A DNA stretch of 32,184 nt. It comes from Nevskia soli. Lineage in GTDB: Bacteria; Pseudomonadota; Gammaproteobacteria; Nevskiales; Nevskiaceae. Positions 24,919 through 32,184 of the stretch are shown piece after piece; position 1 is the first letter of the stretch; each line of letters begins with the position of its first letter. The translations under genes and the position numbers were made by a program. The stretch covers positions 1-32,184 of the forward strand of contig JAMFRN010000263.1 of NCBI GenBank assembly GCA_026224805.1, given 5' to 3'. Below the pieces are notes generated by a model, which worked only from the letters and a program-made list of their open reading frames with translations, searched no databases and was not told the DNA's origin.

Positions 24919-25356
24919 CTATTTCTGGTAAGCCTCTTCGATATTGGGCGCGAAGAAATCCATGCCTGCCGGGGCGGAGGCGCTGGTTTCATCCCAATAG
25001 GCATTGGCCGTCTGGATCTTGCCGGCGTCGTTGATGACAAAGCGGTCCACCACCCTGAGATCCAGGCCCTGGTTCAGATGCGGCACCCGCACCTGCATGG
25101 TGAAATCGAGGATCCCTTCGTTGGCGCAGGCCACAATGCGGTTGACCTGCGGCGTGAGTTGCCGCGCCTGGTCCTGATGGGCGAAATCCCAGAACGCGGC
25201 GACGCCTGCATGACCGACGAAGGCCGGCGTGCCGACCGGATCGCACCAGACGGCATCTTCGGCAAAGATCGACAGCAACAACTGCTTGTCGCCCCTGCTC
25301 CAGGCTTCGACGTACTTCCGGATGACTTCGCGGACTGCTGCCGGCGTAACGGCCAT
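24919..25356 (-). CDS. NTF2-like protein, ketosteroid delta-isomerase homologue
   Basis: 145 residues of the cone-shaped SnoaL/NTF2 fold. Aligned by eye with Pseudomonas putida delta5-3-ketosteroid isomerase (131 aa), all three catalytic residues are present: Tyr15 (known Tyr16) in RKYVEAWSRGD, Asp39 (Asp40) in WCDPVGTP, and Asp104 (Asp103) in RVVDRFVINDAGKIQTANAY, whose end closely matches GRIQTMQAYW of the known enzyme. This supports real isomerase chemistry, moving a double bond in a 3-ketosteroid or similar molecule, over a generic NTF2 assignment. GGAGAG lies 6 nt before the ATG. It lies between the modE-like gene and the TPR-sulfotransferase with no other steroid gene beside it. Confidence 0.87.
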   Translation of the reverse strand: MAVTPAAVREVIRKYVEAWSRGDKQLLLSIFAEDAVWCDPVGTPAFVGHAGVAAFWDFAHQDQARQLTPQVNRIVACANEGILDFTMQVRVPHLNQGLDLRVVDRFVINDAGKIQTANAYWDETSASAPAGMDFFAPNIEEAYQK

Positions 25357-25430
25357 GACGGGCTCTCCTCGGGATTATGGTTGTGGATGCATGGTAACCG
25401 ACCTGCGCAGCGGGGCGCGGAGGCCGCCTT

Positions 25431-27038
25431 TTATCCGGCCAAGGCATCCAGCAGCGGTTGTAGCCGATCCCCATAAGCCCGCCATTTCTGCACCGAGCTG
25501 CGATAGATCGGCTCGCGCACCTGGGTCACGCTGGCGGTATACACCGGGCGCTGCGTCTTGTGGAATTCCAGGCAGGCGTCGTTCCACTCCAGTCCACAAT
25601 GGGCCAGCAGGCGGCGGCTCTGCCCTTCCAGGTCTCCGACCATCTCCTCGTACTCGATTTCCAGCATGACGCCCGCCGGCAGCACGCTGCGCCAGTGCGC
25701 CATCAGGCGATCGTAAGCGCGCCAGTAGCGGCCCAGCTCGGACAGATCGTAGGAGTAAGGGTGATCGCCGTTGAAGATATGGGAGAAACAGGACAGGCAG
25801 GTGTCGACCGGATCGCGCCGGGTATGGATGATCCTGGCGGACGGCAGCGCCAGGTGGATCAGGCCCAGGTGCAGGAAGTTGGTCAGCGTCTTGTCTACGA
25901 TGCGTGGTGCATGGGGCGCCAGTGCCTGCATGCGCTCAAGATAGTCCTGGCCCAGCTTGCGCAGGCCTGCGTCCGGCAGATCGGCAATGCCATCAGGCAG
26001 CAGCGCCCTGCCGTCCGCCAGCGGGGTCGCGTCGGCCACGGACCTGAACTCCTCGCATTCGCCGGCGCCGTAGACCTGCGGATGGCTGGCCAGGATCTGC
26101 TCCACCAGGGTGCTGCCGGAACGCGGCATGCCGAGGATGAACACCGGCACTGCGGAAACCTGGCCAGCGCCCTTGCGGGCAGCCATCAAGCCCGGCGAAA
26201 ACGCGGACTGGATGCGCTCGAGCCTGGCCAGCGCCGCCGCCTCGTCGTAGGGCGTCTGCCGCCGTTTCTCCCTGTTCCCGGCCAGGAAATGACGGAACGA
26301 GCGTTCGCGCTCGCCGACGTCGGCGTAGGCCTTGCCCAGCGCAAAATTCAGTTCCATCTGCTCGCGGGCGGGAAGCGACTCGATATCCAGGGCCAGAGCC
26401 TCCATCTCCGGCAGTTCCGCATCGCCGGGCGAGAATCGCTTGAGAAAAGCCAGGGTCCGGTAAAAGCGCGCTTTCTCCCCCGGCGGCGCATGCGCAATCG
26501 CCGCGTGCAGCGCTTGATGCGCTTCGCCGAGACGGCCCAGATTGGCCAGGGCGCGCCCGCGGTTGTGATGCGCCTTGGCATACGCAGGATTCAGGCCGAG
26601 CGCCTGGTCGAAGCACTGCAGCGCCTCTTCCAGCTGACCTTGCTTGGCCAGCGCGGCGCCGAAATTGTTCAGCACCTGCGCGTTGGCCGGTGCATGCTCG
26701 AGCGCCTGCCGGTAGACGACGATCGCTTCCGCAACGCGGTTGCTCTCGTGCAGCAACACGGCCAGATCGTTGTGCGCTTCGACGAAGGTCGGCGCCAGGG
26801 CCAGCGCCGTGCGCAGGCAATGTTCGGCCTGGGCCGGTTGGCGCAGGGCCTTGAAGGTGGCGCCGGCGAGATACCACAGCCTGGGGTTCCTGGGTTCCGC
26901 CCGCAGCGCGGAGCCGAGCACATCGCTCGCCGACTGGTATTGCCCCTGCCGGTAGTGATCGAGCGCCCGCGCGAACAGGCCGGCCGCTGCGGTCCGGGTT
27001 TGGGATTTGATGTGCACCGCTGCAGGTTTGTCTTCCAT
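25431..27038 (-). CDS. TPR-repeat sulfotransferase family protein
   Basis: 535 residues. The N-terminal half (about 15-190) contains about five tetratricopeptide repeats (GQYQSASDVLGSALRAEPRN, EAIVVYRQALEHAPANAQVL, LEEALQCFDQALGLNPAYAK). The C-terminal half is a sulfotransferase domain of the Sulfotransfer_3 type: the 5'-phosphosulfate loop is FILGMPRSGSTLVEQILASH at about 300-320, with the 3'-phosphate segment SARIIHTRRDPVDTCLSCFS later. The domain pair resembles bacterial proteins related to tyrosylprotein sulfotransferase; the acceptor is unknown. The ATG at 27038 (MEDKPAAV) is preferred; a TTG at 27122 adds 28 residues and has AGGG before it plus a TATACT -10-like box at 27140-27145, so it remains possible. 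Confidence 0.9.
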   Translation of the reverse strand: MEDKPAAVHIKSQTRTAAAGLFARALDHYRQGQYQSASDVLGSALRAEPRNPRLWYLAGATFKALRQPAQAEHCLRTALALAPTFVEAHNDLAVLLHESNRVAEAIVVYRQALEHAPANAQVLNNFGAALAKQGQLEEALQCFDQALGLNPAYAKAHHNRGRALANLGRLGEAHQALHAAIAHAPPGEKARFYRTLAFLKRFSPGDAELPEMEALALDIESLPAREQMELNFALGKAYADVGERERSFRHFLAGNREKRRQTPYDEAAALARLERIQSAFSPGLMAARKGAGQVSAVPVFILGMPRSGSTLVEQILASHPQVYGAGECEEFRSVADATPLADGRALLPDGIADLPDAGLRKLGQDYLERMQALAPHAPRIVDKTLTNFLHLGLIHLALPSARIIHTRRDPVDTCLSCFSHIFNGDHPYSYDLSELGRYWRAYDRLMAHWRSVLPAGVMLEIEYEEMVGDLEGQSRRLLAHCGLEWNDACLEFHKTQRPVYTASVTQVREPIYRSSVQKWRAYGDRLQPLLDALAG

Positions 27039-27179
27039 GGCGAAATACGGCGGCTGAATATTCGATGCGCGCGCAACGGCGACAGCCCGGGACTGCCGAT
27101 CGACCGGAGCTTCGGCCGCCAACCCGGCGACCCTGCACCAGTATAGGAAGTTGATGCGCCTTTTGCCGCCGGGTAGCGT

Positions 27180-30140
27180 CTAGGCCGGCCCCGCTTCGCC
27201 AAACCCCGCCACCCGGTTGCGTCCGCCGCGCTTGGCGTCGTACAGCGCTCCGTCCACCTCGTGCACCAACGCCCAGACCGTTTCATTGAGCTGCGGCACG
27301 CGCGAGGAGTAGCCGACCGAAATGGTGACGCCGACGCCGCTGTCTTCGACCGTGCGGCGCATGATCTCGGCCACCTCGCGGCCGATATGCATTTCGGCGC
27401 CGGGCAGTACGGCGACGAACTCGTCGCCGCCGAAGCGCGCCACCAGGTCCTCGGCGCGGCGCAGGCAGGCGGTCAGCACCTGGGTCAGCTTTTTCAGCGC
27501 CTCGTCCCCGGCGAGATGGCCGTGCTGGTCGTTGTATTCCTTGAAGTGGTCGGCGTCGATCACCAGCACTGATACGGGCCGGCCCAGTTCGGCGCAGCGG
27601 GCCCAGACTTCGCTCAGATAGTCGTTGAGACGGCGGCGGTTGGGAATCTCGGTGAGGCCATCGAGATGGGCCATCTTGTCGAGACGGCGGTTGGCCGCTT
27701 CCAGCGCCAGCGTGCGCGACTGCACCTCCTCTTCCAGCCGGAATTTCTCCAGCGCCAGCCGGCGCGTGCGCAGGCGCGCGACCAGCAGGCCGGCGAACAC
27801 GGCGGTGAGGCCGATTAGCAATAGTCCCGGCACGCGGCCCCAGGCGGTGTTGAACCAGGGCTCGGCCACGACGAAGCTGAACGGGATGATCTCGCTGACA
27901 TGGCCAAGGCCATCCAGGGCGCGCGCCTCGAAACGGTATTCGCCCGGCGGCAGGCGGCGGTAGGTATAGGTGCGCGATTTGGACCAGTCGCCGAAACGCT
28001 GGTCGAACCCAGCCAGATGGACCTGATAGCGCACTTCGCCGGTGCTGCGGTAATCCGGCAGGGCGATGTGGAAGCGCAGCGCCATCTGCGCCTGGCTGAA
28101 GCGCGGCGCCGCGTCCGGCTGCAACGGCAGGGCCTGCGGCTCGTCGTTTTCATCCAGGCGCTCCACCGCGCGCAGGCTCAGCGCGGGGCTGGCGCCGGCC
28201 GTGGCGGACACGGCGTCGTGGCGCAATACCTCGCCATTGGCGGCAAACAGGGTGCTGTCCTGCCCCTCGAAGCTATGCGCCTCCAGCGCGCCGTGCAGGA
28301 TGCTGCCCACCGGCTCCTGCTTCCAGGAGCCTCCGGCGGATCGGCGGTAGATGCGGCTGTAGCCATAAGCCCACTGATCGCCGTTCGGCGCCAGCGCCAG
28401 GGTCAGTTCCTCGTCCTTCTGGCGCAGGGCTTCCAGGCCATCGAGCTCGGTGCGCACGAAGCGCTCGCCGGTCCAGCGATAGATGCCGCCGGCGGTGGCG
28501 GCGTAGGGCACGCCGTCGGCCAGCGTGGCGAGGGTGGCGGCGGCGAGGCGGCCGTAGGCGATACCGTCGGCCAGGCCGTAGCCGTGCAATTCGACAATGC
28601 GCGAATCGTCATCGGCCAGCCGCACGCGATGCACGCCGCCACGGTCCGATCCGACTAGCAGTTCGTGCGGGCCCAGTTCGACCAGGCTGGTGATGCGGTG
28701 GGTGTCGAGGTCCGTTGCGTCGAGCGGCAGCTGCCACTGACCACCCTCCCGCCGCAGCACGGCCAGACCGGTTTCGGTGCCGACATAGATGACTTCCGGA
28801 TCGAATTTCGAGCGGTGCAGCAGGAACGGCGCCGCCGGGATGTCGAACAGCTTGCGGGCATGATCCCCCTGTACCAGCTTGACGCTGTAAGCGTCGGCCA
28901 GCAGGGCGCTTCCCGGGTCCAGCGGCAGCAGATCCCAGGACTCGAAAGCGCTCCAGTCGAGGCGGCGGAACGACGGCGTTGCGGCGGCCGGATGCAGCGC
29001 CTCATAAACACCGGAATCGGTCAGCAGCAACCAGCGGTCGCCCCACTGCGCGATGTGATGGACGCCGCCGTTGAGTCCGGTTTCCGGTCGGATCACGCTC
29101 CACGCGGTCGGCCAGGCGACATGGAACACGGCGAGATTGCTGAGCGTGAGCAGGCCGCCGTCGGCCGCCTGGACGATGCCGTTGAGGGCGCTGTCCTCGA
29201 CCCGGAAACTGCGCCCGCGATGGCTGGCCGGATCGAACAGGTAGAGGCGGCCGTCCTCGCCCGCCAGGGCGATGCTGCCGTCGCCCAGCTCGCGCCCCAT
29301 CATCAGGAACGAGGACGGCGGAAAGCCGTCGGGCATGGGGTAGTCGCTGACGCGACCATCGCGGAATTCGCGCCAGCGCCCGTCGCGCGCCAGGGTCAGC
29401 AGGCCGCCGTCGGGCAGGTGCAGGAACTGGTAGATCAGGTCGGTCAGCGGCTCGCTGCCGGGGATGGCCTCCCACTCGCCGTTGTGAAGGCGCTTCAGGC
29501 CCTGCTCGCGGAACTGCACCAGCACTTCGCCATGGCTTTCGACGATGGTGCCGTAGTGCTGTGGATAGCGCCACAGCCGCACCGCTTGCGTTTCGGGCAG
29601 ATACTGGAACAGCTGCGACAGCGCCATGAAGAACACGCCCTGCGGCGTGACCAGAATGTTCCAGATGTCGTCAAAGCTCTCGCCGTGTAGCTGCTCGTGG
29701 TAGAGGGCGGTCAGGTCGTGGAACTGCTCCGCCCCCTGGGCATCGCGCTCCAGGTAGCCGAACAGGCCGTAGCCCCCGACGTAGATACGGCCATGACCGT
29801 CGCTGGCCAGGGAGCGGGCCAGGTCGCCGTTGGGCAGGCGGATCAGCCGCCAGCGGGCGCCGTCGAAGCTCATCACCCCATTGGTAGCGCCGACATAGAT
29901 CACCCCGGCGGCGTCCTGGGCCAGGTCGAAAGTCTGCGGGTAGACCTCGATGTTCGGCGCAAAACGGGTAATTGGCGGATCGCCCAGGGGTGCGGCGCAG
30001 GTATCCATGGCCGCCAGCAGCAAGGGCAGCAACAGATATGGCAGTACAGCCTTGCAGCGCCGCGGGCCTACGGTACAGAAGCCCCCATCCGCCCGGGCGC
30101 GGCGCCACCCACCTGGGCGGCACAGCCGGACAGCGAACAT
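27180..30140 (-). CDS. Membrane diguanylate cyclase with beta-propeller (Reg_prop/Y_Y_Y) sensor
   Basis: 986 residues. A cationic N-terminus with a hydrophobic segment (VLPYLLLPLLLAAMDTCAAP) anchors or exports the chain. Residues about 55-680 carry two-component-regulator propeller repeats (DAAGVIYVGATNGVMSFDG, SDGHGRIYVGGYGLFGYLER). A Y_Y_Y domain (about 690-755) contains VRYQVHLAGFDQRFGDWSKS and LPPGEYRFEARALDGLG. A transmembrane helix (about 768-790), a coiled coil and a GGDEF domain complete it. The active site is GGDEF at 904-908, and RAED five residues before it is an intact RxxD inhibition site. It should make cyclic di-GMP in response to a periplasmic ligand, possibly a glycan. AAGGGG precedes the ATG at 30140; a TTG 11 codons earlier is unlikely. 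It is divergent from htpG. Confidence 0.93.
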   Translation of the reverse strand: MFAVRLCRPGGWRRARADGGFCTVGPRRCKAVLPYLLLPLLLAAMDTCAAPLGDPPITRFAPNIEVYPQTFDLAQDAAGVIYVGATNGVMSFDGARWRLIRLPNGDLARSLASDGHGRIYVGGYGLFGYLERDAQGAEQFHDLTALYHEQLHGESFDDIWNILVTPQGVFFMALSQLFQYLPETQAVRLWRYPQHYGTIVESHGEVLVQFREQGLKRLHNGEWEAIPGSEPLTDLIYQFLHLPDGGLLTLARDGRWREFRDGRVSDYPMPDGFPPSSFLMMGRELGDGSIALAGEDGRLYLFDPASHRGRSFRVEDSALNGIVQAADGGLLTLSNLAVFHVAWPTAWSVIRPETGLNGGVHHIAQWGDRWLLLTDSGVYEALHPAAATPSFRRLDWSAFESWDLLPLDPGSALLADAYSVKLVQGDHARKLFDIPAAPFLLHRSKFDPEVIYVGTETGLAVLRREGGQWQLPLDATDLDTHRITSLVELGPHELLVGSDRGGVHRVRLADDDSRIVELHGYGLADGIAYGRLAAATLATLADGVPYAATAGGIYRWTGERFVRTELDGLEALRQKDEELTLALAPNGDQWAYGYSRIYRRSAGGSWKQEPVGSILHGALEAHSFEGQDSTLFAANGEVLRHDAVSATAGASPALSLRAVERLDENDEPQALPLQPDAAPRFSQAQMALRFHIALPDYRSTGEVRYQVHLAGFDQRFGDWSKSRTYTYRRLPPGEYRFEARALDGLGHVSEIIPFSFVVAEPWFNTAWGRVPGLLLIGLTAVFAGLLVARLRTRRLALEKFRLEEEVQSRTLALEAANRRLDKMAHLDGLTEIPNRRRLNDYLSEVWARCAELGRPVSVLVIDADHFKEYNDQHGHLAGDEALKKLTQVLTACLRRAEDLVARFGGDEFVAVLPGAEMHIGREVAEIMRRTVEDSGVGVTISVGYSSRVPQLNETVWALVHEVDGALYDAKRGGRNRVAGFGEAGPA

Positions 30141-30229
30141 CGATCCCCTTCTTGTATATTCTCGGTCCGCCAATGCGGGCCTGCTACAGCCTAGCTTCCG
30201 GCGGAGGGAGCCGGCAACTGGTCAAAAGC

Positions 30230-30258
30230 CTTGAATCAGGCCGCCGCGCACCCCAAAT
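30230..30258 (+). promoter_or_regulatory. htpG: Heat-shock (sigma-32) promoter of htpG
   Basis: CTTGAA (30230-30235) and CCCCAAAT (30251-30258), 15 bp apart, match the RpoH consensus CTTGAAA, N11-16, CCCCATnT closely. Transcription would start near 30265, leaving a leader of about 38 nt. Confidence 0.85.
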
Positions 30259-30302
30259 GAGCACTGGGTCACGTTACGACAATCTATCCATCAAGCAAGC
30301 CA

Positions 30303-32159
30303 ATGACGACTGAAACAAGGGAATTCCAGGCAGAAACCCGCCAGGTGCTGCGCCTGGTGATCCATTCGCTGTACTCGCACAAGGAAATCTTCCTGCGCGA
30401 GCTGATCTCCAATGCCTCCGACGCCTGCGAAAAGCTGCGCTTCGAGGCGCTGGCCAAACCGGAACTGCTGGGTGGCGACGCCTTGCATATCGAGCTGATC
30501 CCGGACGCCGCCGCAGGCACCCTGACCATCAGGGACAACGGCATCGGCATGAACCGCGACGAGGTGATCGAAAACCTCGGCACCATCGCCCGCTCCGGCA
30601 CCAAGAAATTCCTCGAGGCCTTGAGCGGCAACGAGGCCAAGGACACCCAGCTGATCGGCCAGTTCGGCGTCGGCTTCTATTCCGCCTTCATCGTCGCCGA
30701 GAAAGTCAGCGTGCTGACCAAGCGCACTGACGCCGAAGGCGTGCGCTGGGATTCGGACGGCGAAGGCGCCTACGAGATCCAGCCGCACCACAAGGAGAGC
30801 CGCGGCACCGAGGTGATTCTGCACCTGCGCACCGAAGACAAGGAGTTCCTGCAGCCGGAACGCCTGCGCCATCTGGTGCAGAAGTATTCCGATCACCTGG
30901 GCCTGCCCATCGTGCTGATTCACGACGGCAAGGAAGAAACCCTGAACCAGGCCCGCGCCTTCTGGACGCGGCCCAAGTCCGAGCTGAAGGACGAGGATTA
31001 CCAGGCGTTCTACAAGCACCTCAGCCACGACTGGGAAGACGCCCGCGCCTGGGCCCATCACAAGGTGGAAGGCAATCTCGAGTACACCTCGCTGCTGTAC
31101 CTGCCCAAGCGCGCGCCGATGGACCTGTTCGAGCGCGACCCGGCGCACGGCGTGCAGCTGTATGTGAAGCGCGTCTTCATCATGGACAAGGCGGCCGAGC
31201 TGCTGCCGCCGTGGCTGCGCTTCATGCGCGGCCTGGTGGACAGCGCCGACCTGCCGCTGAACGTGTCGCGCGAGCTGCTGCAGAACAACCGCACGGTGGA
31301 GAAGATCCGCGCCGCGCTGGTGAAGCGCTCGCTCGACCTGCTGGAGGACCTGGCCGCCAACAAGCCCGAGGAATACGCCGAGTTCTGGAAGACCTTCGGC
31401 ACGGTGTTGAAGGAAGGCGTGATCGAGGACGAGGGGCAGAAGGAGCGTATCGCCAGGCTGCTGCGCTTCCAGTCCACCGCGGGCGACGCCATGACTTCCC
31501 TGGAAAGCTACATCACCCGGATGAAGCCGGAGCAGAAGGCCATCTACTTCCTCACCGCCGACACCCTCTCCGCGGCGCGCAACAGCCCGCACCTGGAAGG
31601 CTTCCGCGCCAAGGGCTACGAGGTGCTGCTGCTAACCGACCGGGTGGACGAATGGGTCACCAGCCATCTGCCGGAATTCGAGGGCAAGAAGCTGGAAAGC
31701 GTGGCCAGCGCAGCCGCCGACGTCGAGTCGGTGATCGACACGCCGGAAAAGGCCGCGGAGGAATCGGCCTACAAGGACACATTGGAACGGCTGCAGAAAG
31801 TACTGGCCGGCAAGATCGCCTCGGCCAAGCTGTCCGCCCGACTGACCGAGTCGCCCGCCTGCCTCGTCGCCGGCGAGCACGGCATCTCGCTGCGCATGGC
31901 GCGCATCCTCAAGCAGGCCGGCCAGGCCAACCCCTTCGGCACGCTGCCGATCCTGGAACTGAATGGCGGCCACCCGCTGGTGCAGAGGCTGAAGGAAGCC
32001 GCCGACGAGAGCGCCTTCTCCGACCTCGCCCACCTGCTACATGACCAGGCCGTGTTGGCCGAGGGCGGGCAGCTGGAAGACCCCGCGGCCTTCGTCAAGC
32101 AGATCAACAAGCTGATGCTGGAAGGCCTGGGCAGCAAGCCGAAGATCCTGCTGGGTTGA
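30303..32159 (+). CDS. htpG: Molecular chaperone HtpG (Hsp90)
   Basis: 618 residues, complete, close to the E. coli length of 624. It is a cytoplasmic ATP-dependent homodimeric chaperone. The GHKL ATPase domain shows HSLYSHKEIFLRELISNASD (ATP-site Glu and Asn), IRDNGIGMNRDEVIENLGTI and GQFGVGFYSAFIVAEKV. The middle domain includes LYVKRVFIMDKAAELLPPWL and GLVDSADLPLNVSRELLQNN with the catalytic Arg region. The C-terminal dimerisation domain follows. The start has only a weak Shine-Dalgarno. The sigma-32 promoter upstream fits its heat-shock role. Only 25 bp of the window follow the stop. Confidence 0.98.
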   Translation: MTTETREFQAETRQVLRLVIHSLYSHKEIFLRELISNASDACEKLRFEALAKPELLGGDALHIELIPDAAAGTLTIRDNGIGMNRDEVIENLGTIARSGTKKFLEALSGNEAKDTQLIGQFGVGFYSAFIVAEKVSVLTKRTDAEGVRWDSDGEGAYEIQPHHKESRGTEVILHLRTEDKEFLQPERLRHLVQKYSDHLGLPIVLIHDGKEETLNQARAFWTRPKSELKDEDYQAFYKHLSHDWEDARAWAHHKVEGNLEYTSLLYLPKRAPMDLFERDPAHGVQLYVKRVFIMDKAAELLPPWLRFMRGLVDSADLPLNVSRELLQNNRTVEKIRAALVKRSLDLLEDLAANKPEEYAEFWKTFGTVLKEGVIEDEGQKERIARLLRFQSTAGDAMTSLESYITRMKPEQKAIYFLTADTLSAARNSPHLEGFRAKGYEVLLLTDRVDEWVTSHLPEFEGKKLESVASAAADVESVIDTPEKAAEESAYKDTLERLQKVLAGKIASAKLSARLTESPACLVAGEHGISLRMARILKQAGQANPFGTLPILELNGGHPLVQRLKEAADESAFSDLAHLLHDQAVLAEGGQLEDPAAFVKQINKLMLEGLGSKPKILLG

Positions 32160-32184
32160 GCGTAGCGCGCCACCCTGCTCTGGG

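Noticed and set aside
30291-31592. 433-codon minus-strand frame antisense to htpG
   Set aside because: Shadow of the highly conserved HtpG reading frame.
1-32184. Mobile element, prophage, CRISPR or defence island
   Set aside because: No transposase, integrase, terminal repeats, phage proteins or regularly spaced repeats. The only repeat tract is the serine-codon linker in the sedolisin gene.

Overview
The window looks like chromosome from a GC-rich, aerobic, free-living gammaproteobacterium, probably of the Xanthomonadales/Nevskiales type. The evidence is a TonB-dependent receptor with an oligosaccharide hydrolase, a NagP/NagR/NagQ-type N-acetylglucosamine (GlcNAc) locus, several diguanylate cyclases, a DUF1302 outer-membrane protein, a soluble bacterial P450 and a ketosteroid-isomerase homologue. 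Lineage is inferred from gene content only. I see no rRNA or tRNA gene, CRISPR array, insertion sequence, integrase or att site, and codon use looks uniform.

Left edge (1-2250): a TetR regulator cut by the window edge lies downstream of a cytochrome P450. A perfect 10+10 bp palindrome sits in the P450 promoter region.

GlcNAc catabolic locus (2255-14906): a divergent cluster. Leftward lie a glucokinase-family kinase, a TonB-dependent receptor and a GH20 beta-N-acetylhexosaminidase lipoprotein, with terminators after the receptor and the hexosaminidase. Rightward lie a NagP-type MFS sugar transporter, a LacI-family regulator, a GntR/UTRA regulator (NagQ type), a two-SIS-domain NagB-II deaminase and the deacetylase NagA. 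Together they give outer-membrane uptake, trimming to GlcNAc, inner-membrane transport, phosphorylation, deacetylation and deamination to fructose-6-phosphate. LacI-type palindromes overlap the -35 regions of both divergent promoters. The GntR gene appears leaderless and its promoter is covered by TGGTATT repeats.

Sensory and surface region (14942-23005): a diguanylate cyclase whose N-terminus resembles the plant ethylene-receptor membrane domain; a DUF1302 outer-membrane protein; a 507-bp gap with a structured leader; a secreted S53 peptidase (sedolisin) with a polyserine linker and an FN3 domain; and a ClC-type chloride channel or antiporter.

Nitrogen, molybdate and miscellaneous genes (23134-27038, all leftward): GlnK, the molybdate-binding protein ModA with a Mo-box-like site, a short ModE made only of the DNA-binding domain, a ketosteroid-isomerase-like protein that keeps all three catalytic residues, and a TPR-sulfotransferase.

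Right edge (27180-32159): a large membrane diguanylate cyclase with a two-component-regulator-type propeller sensor, divergent from htpG, which has a clear heat-shock (sigma-32) promoter.
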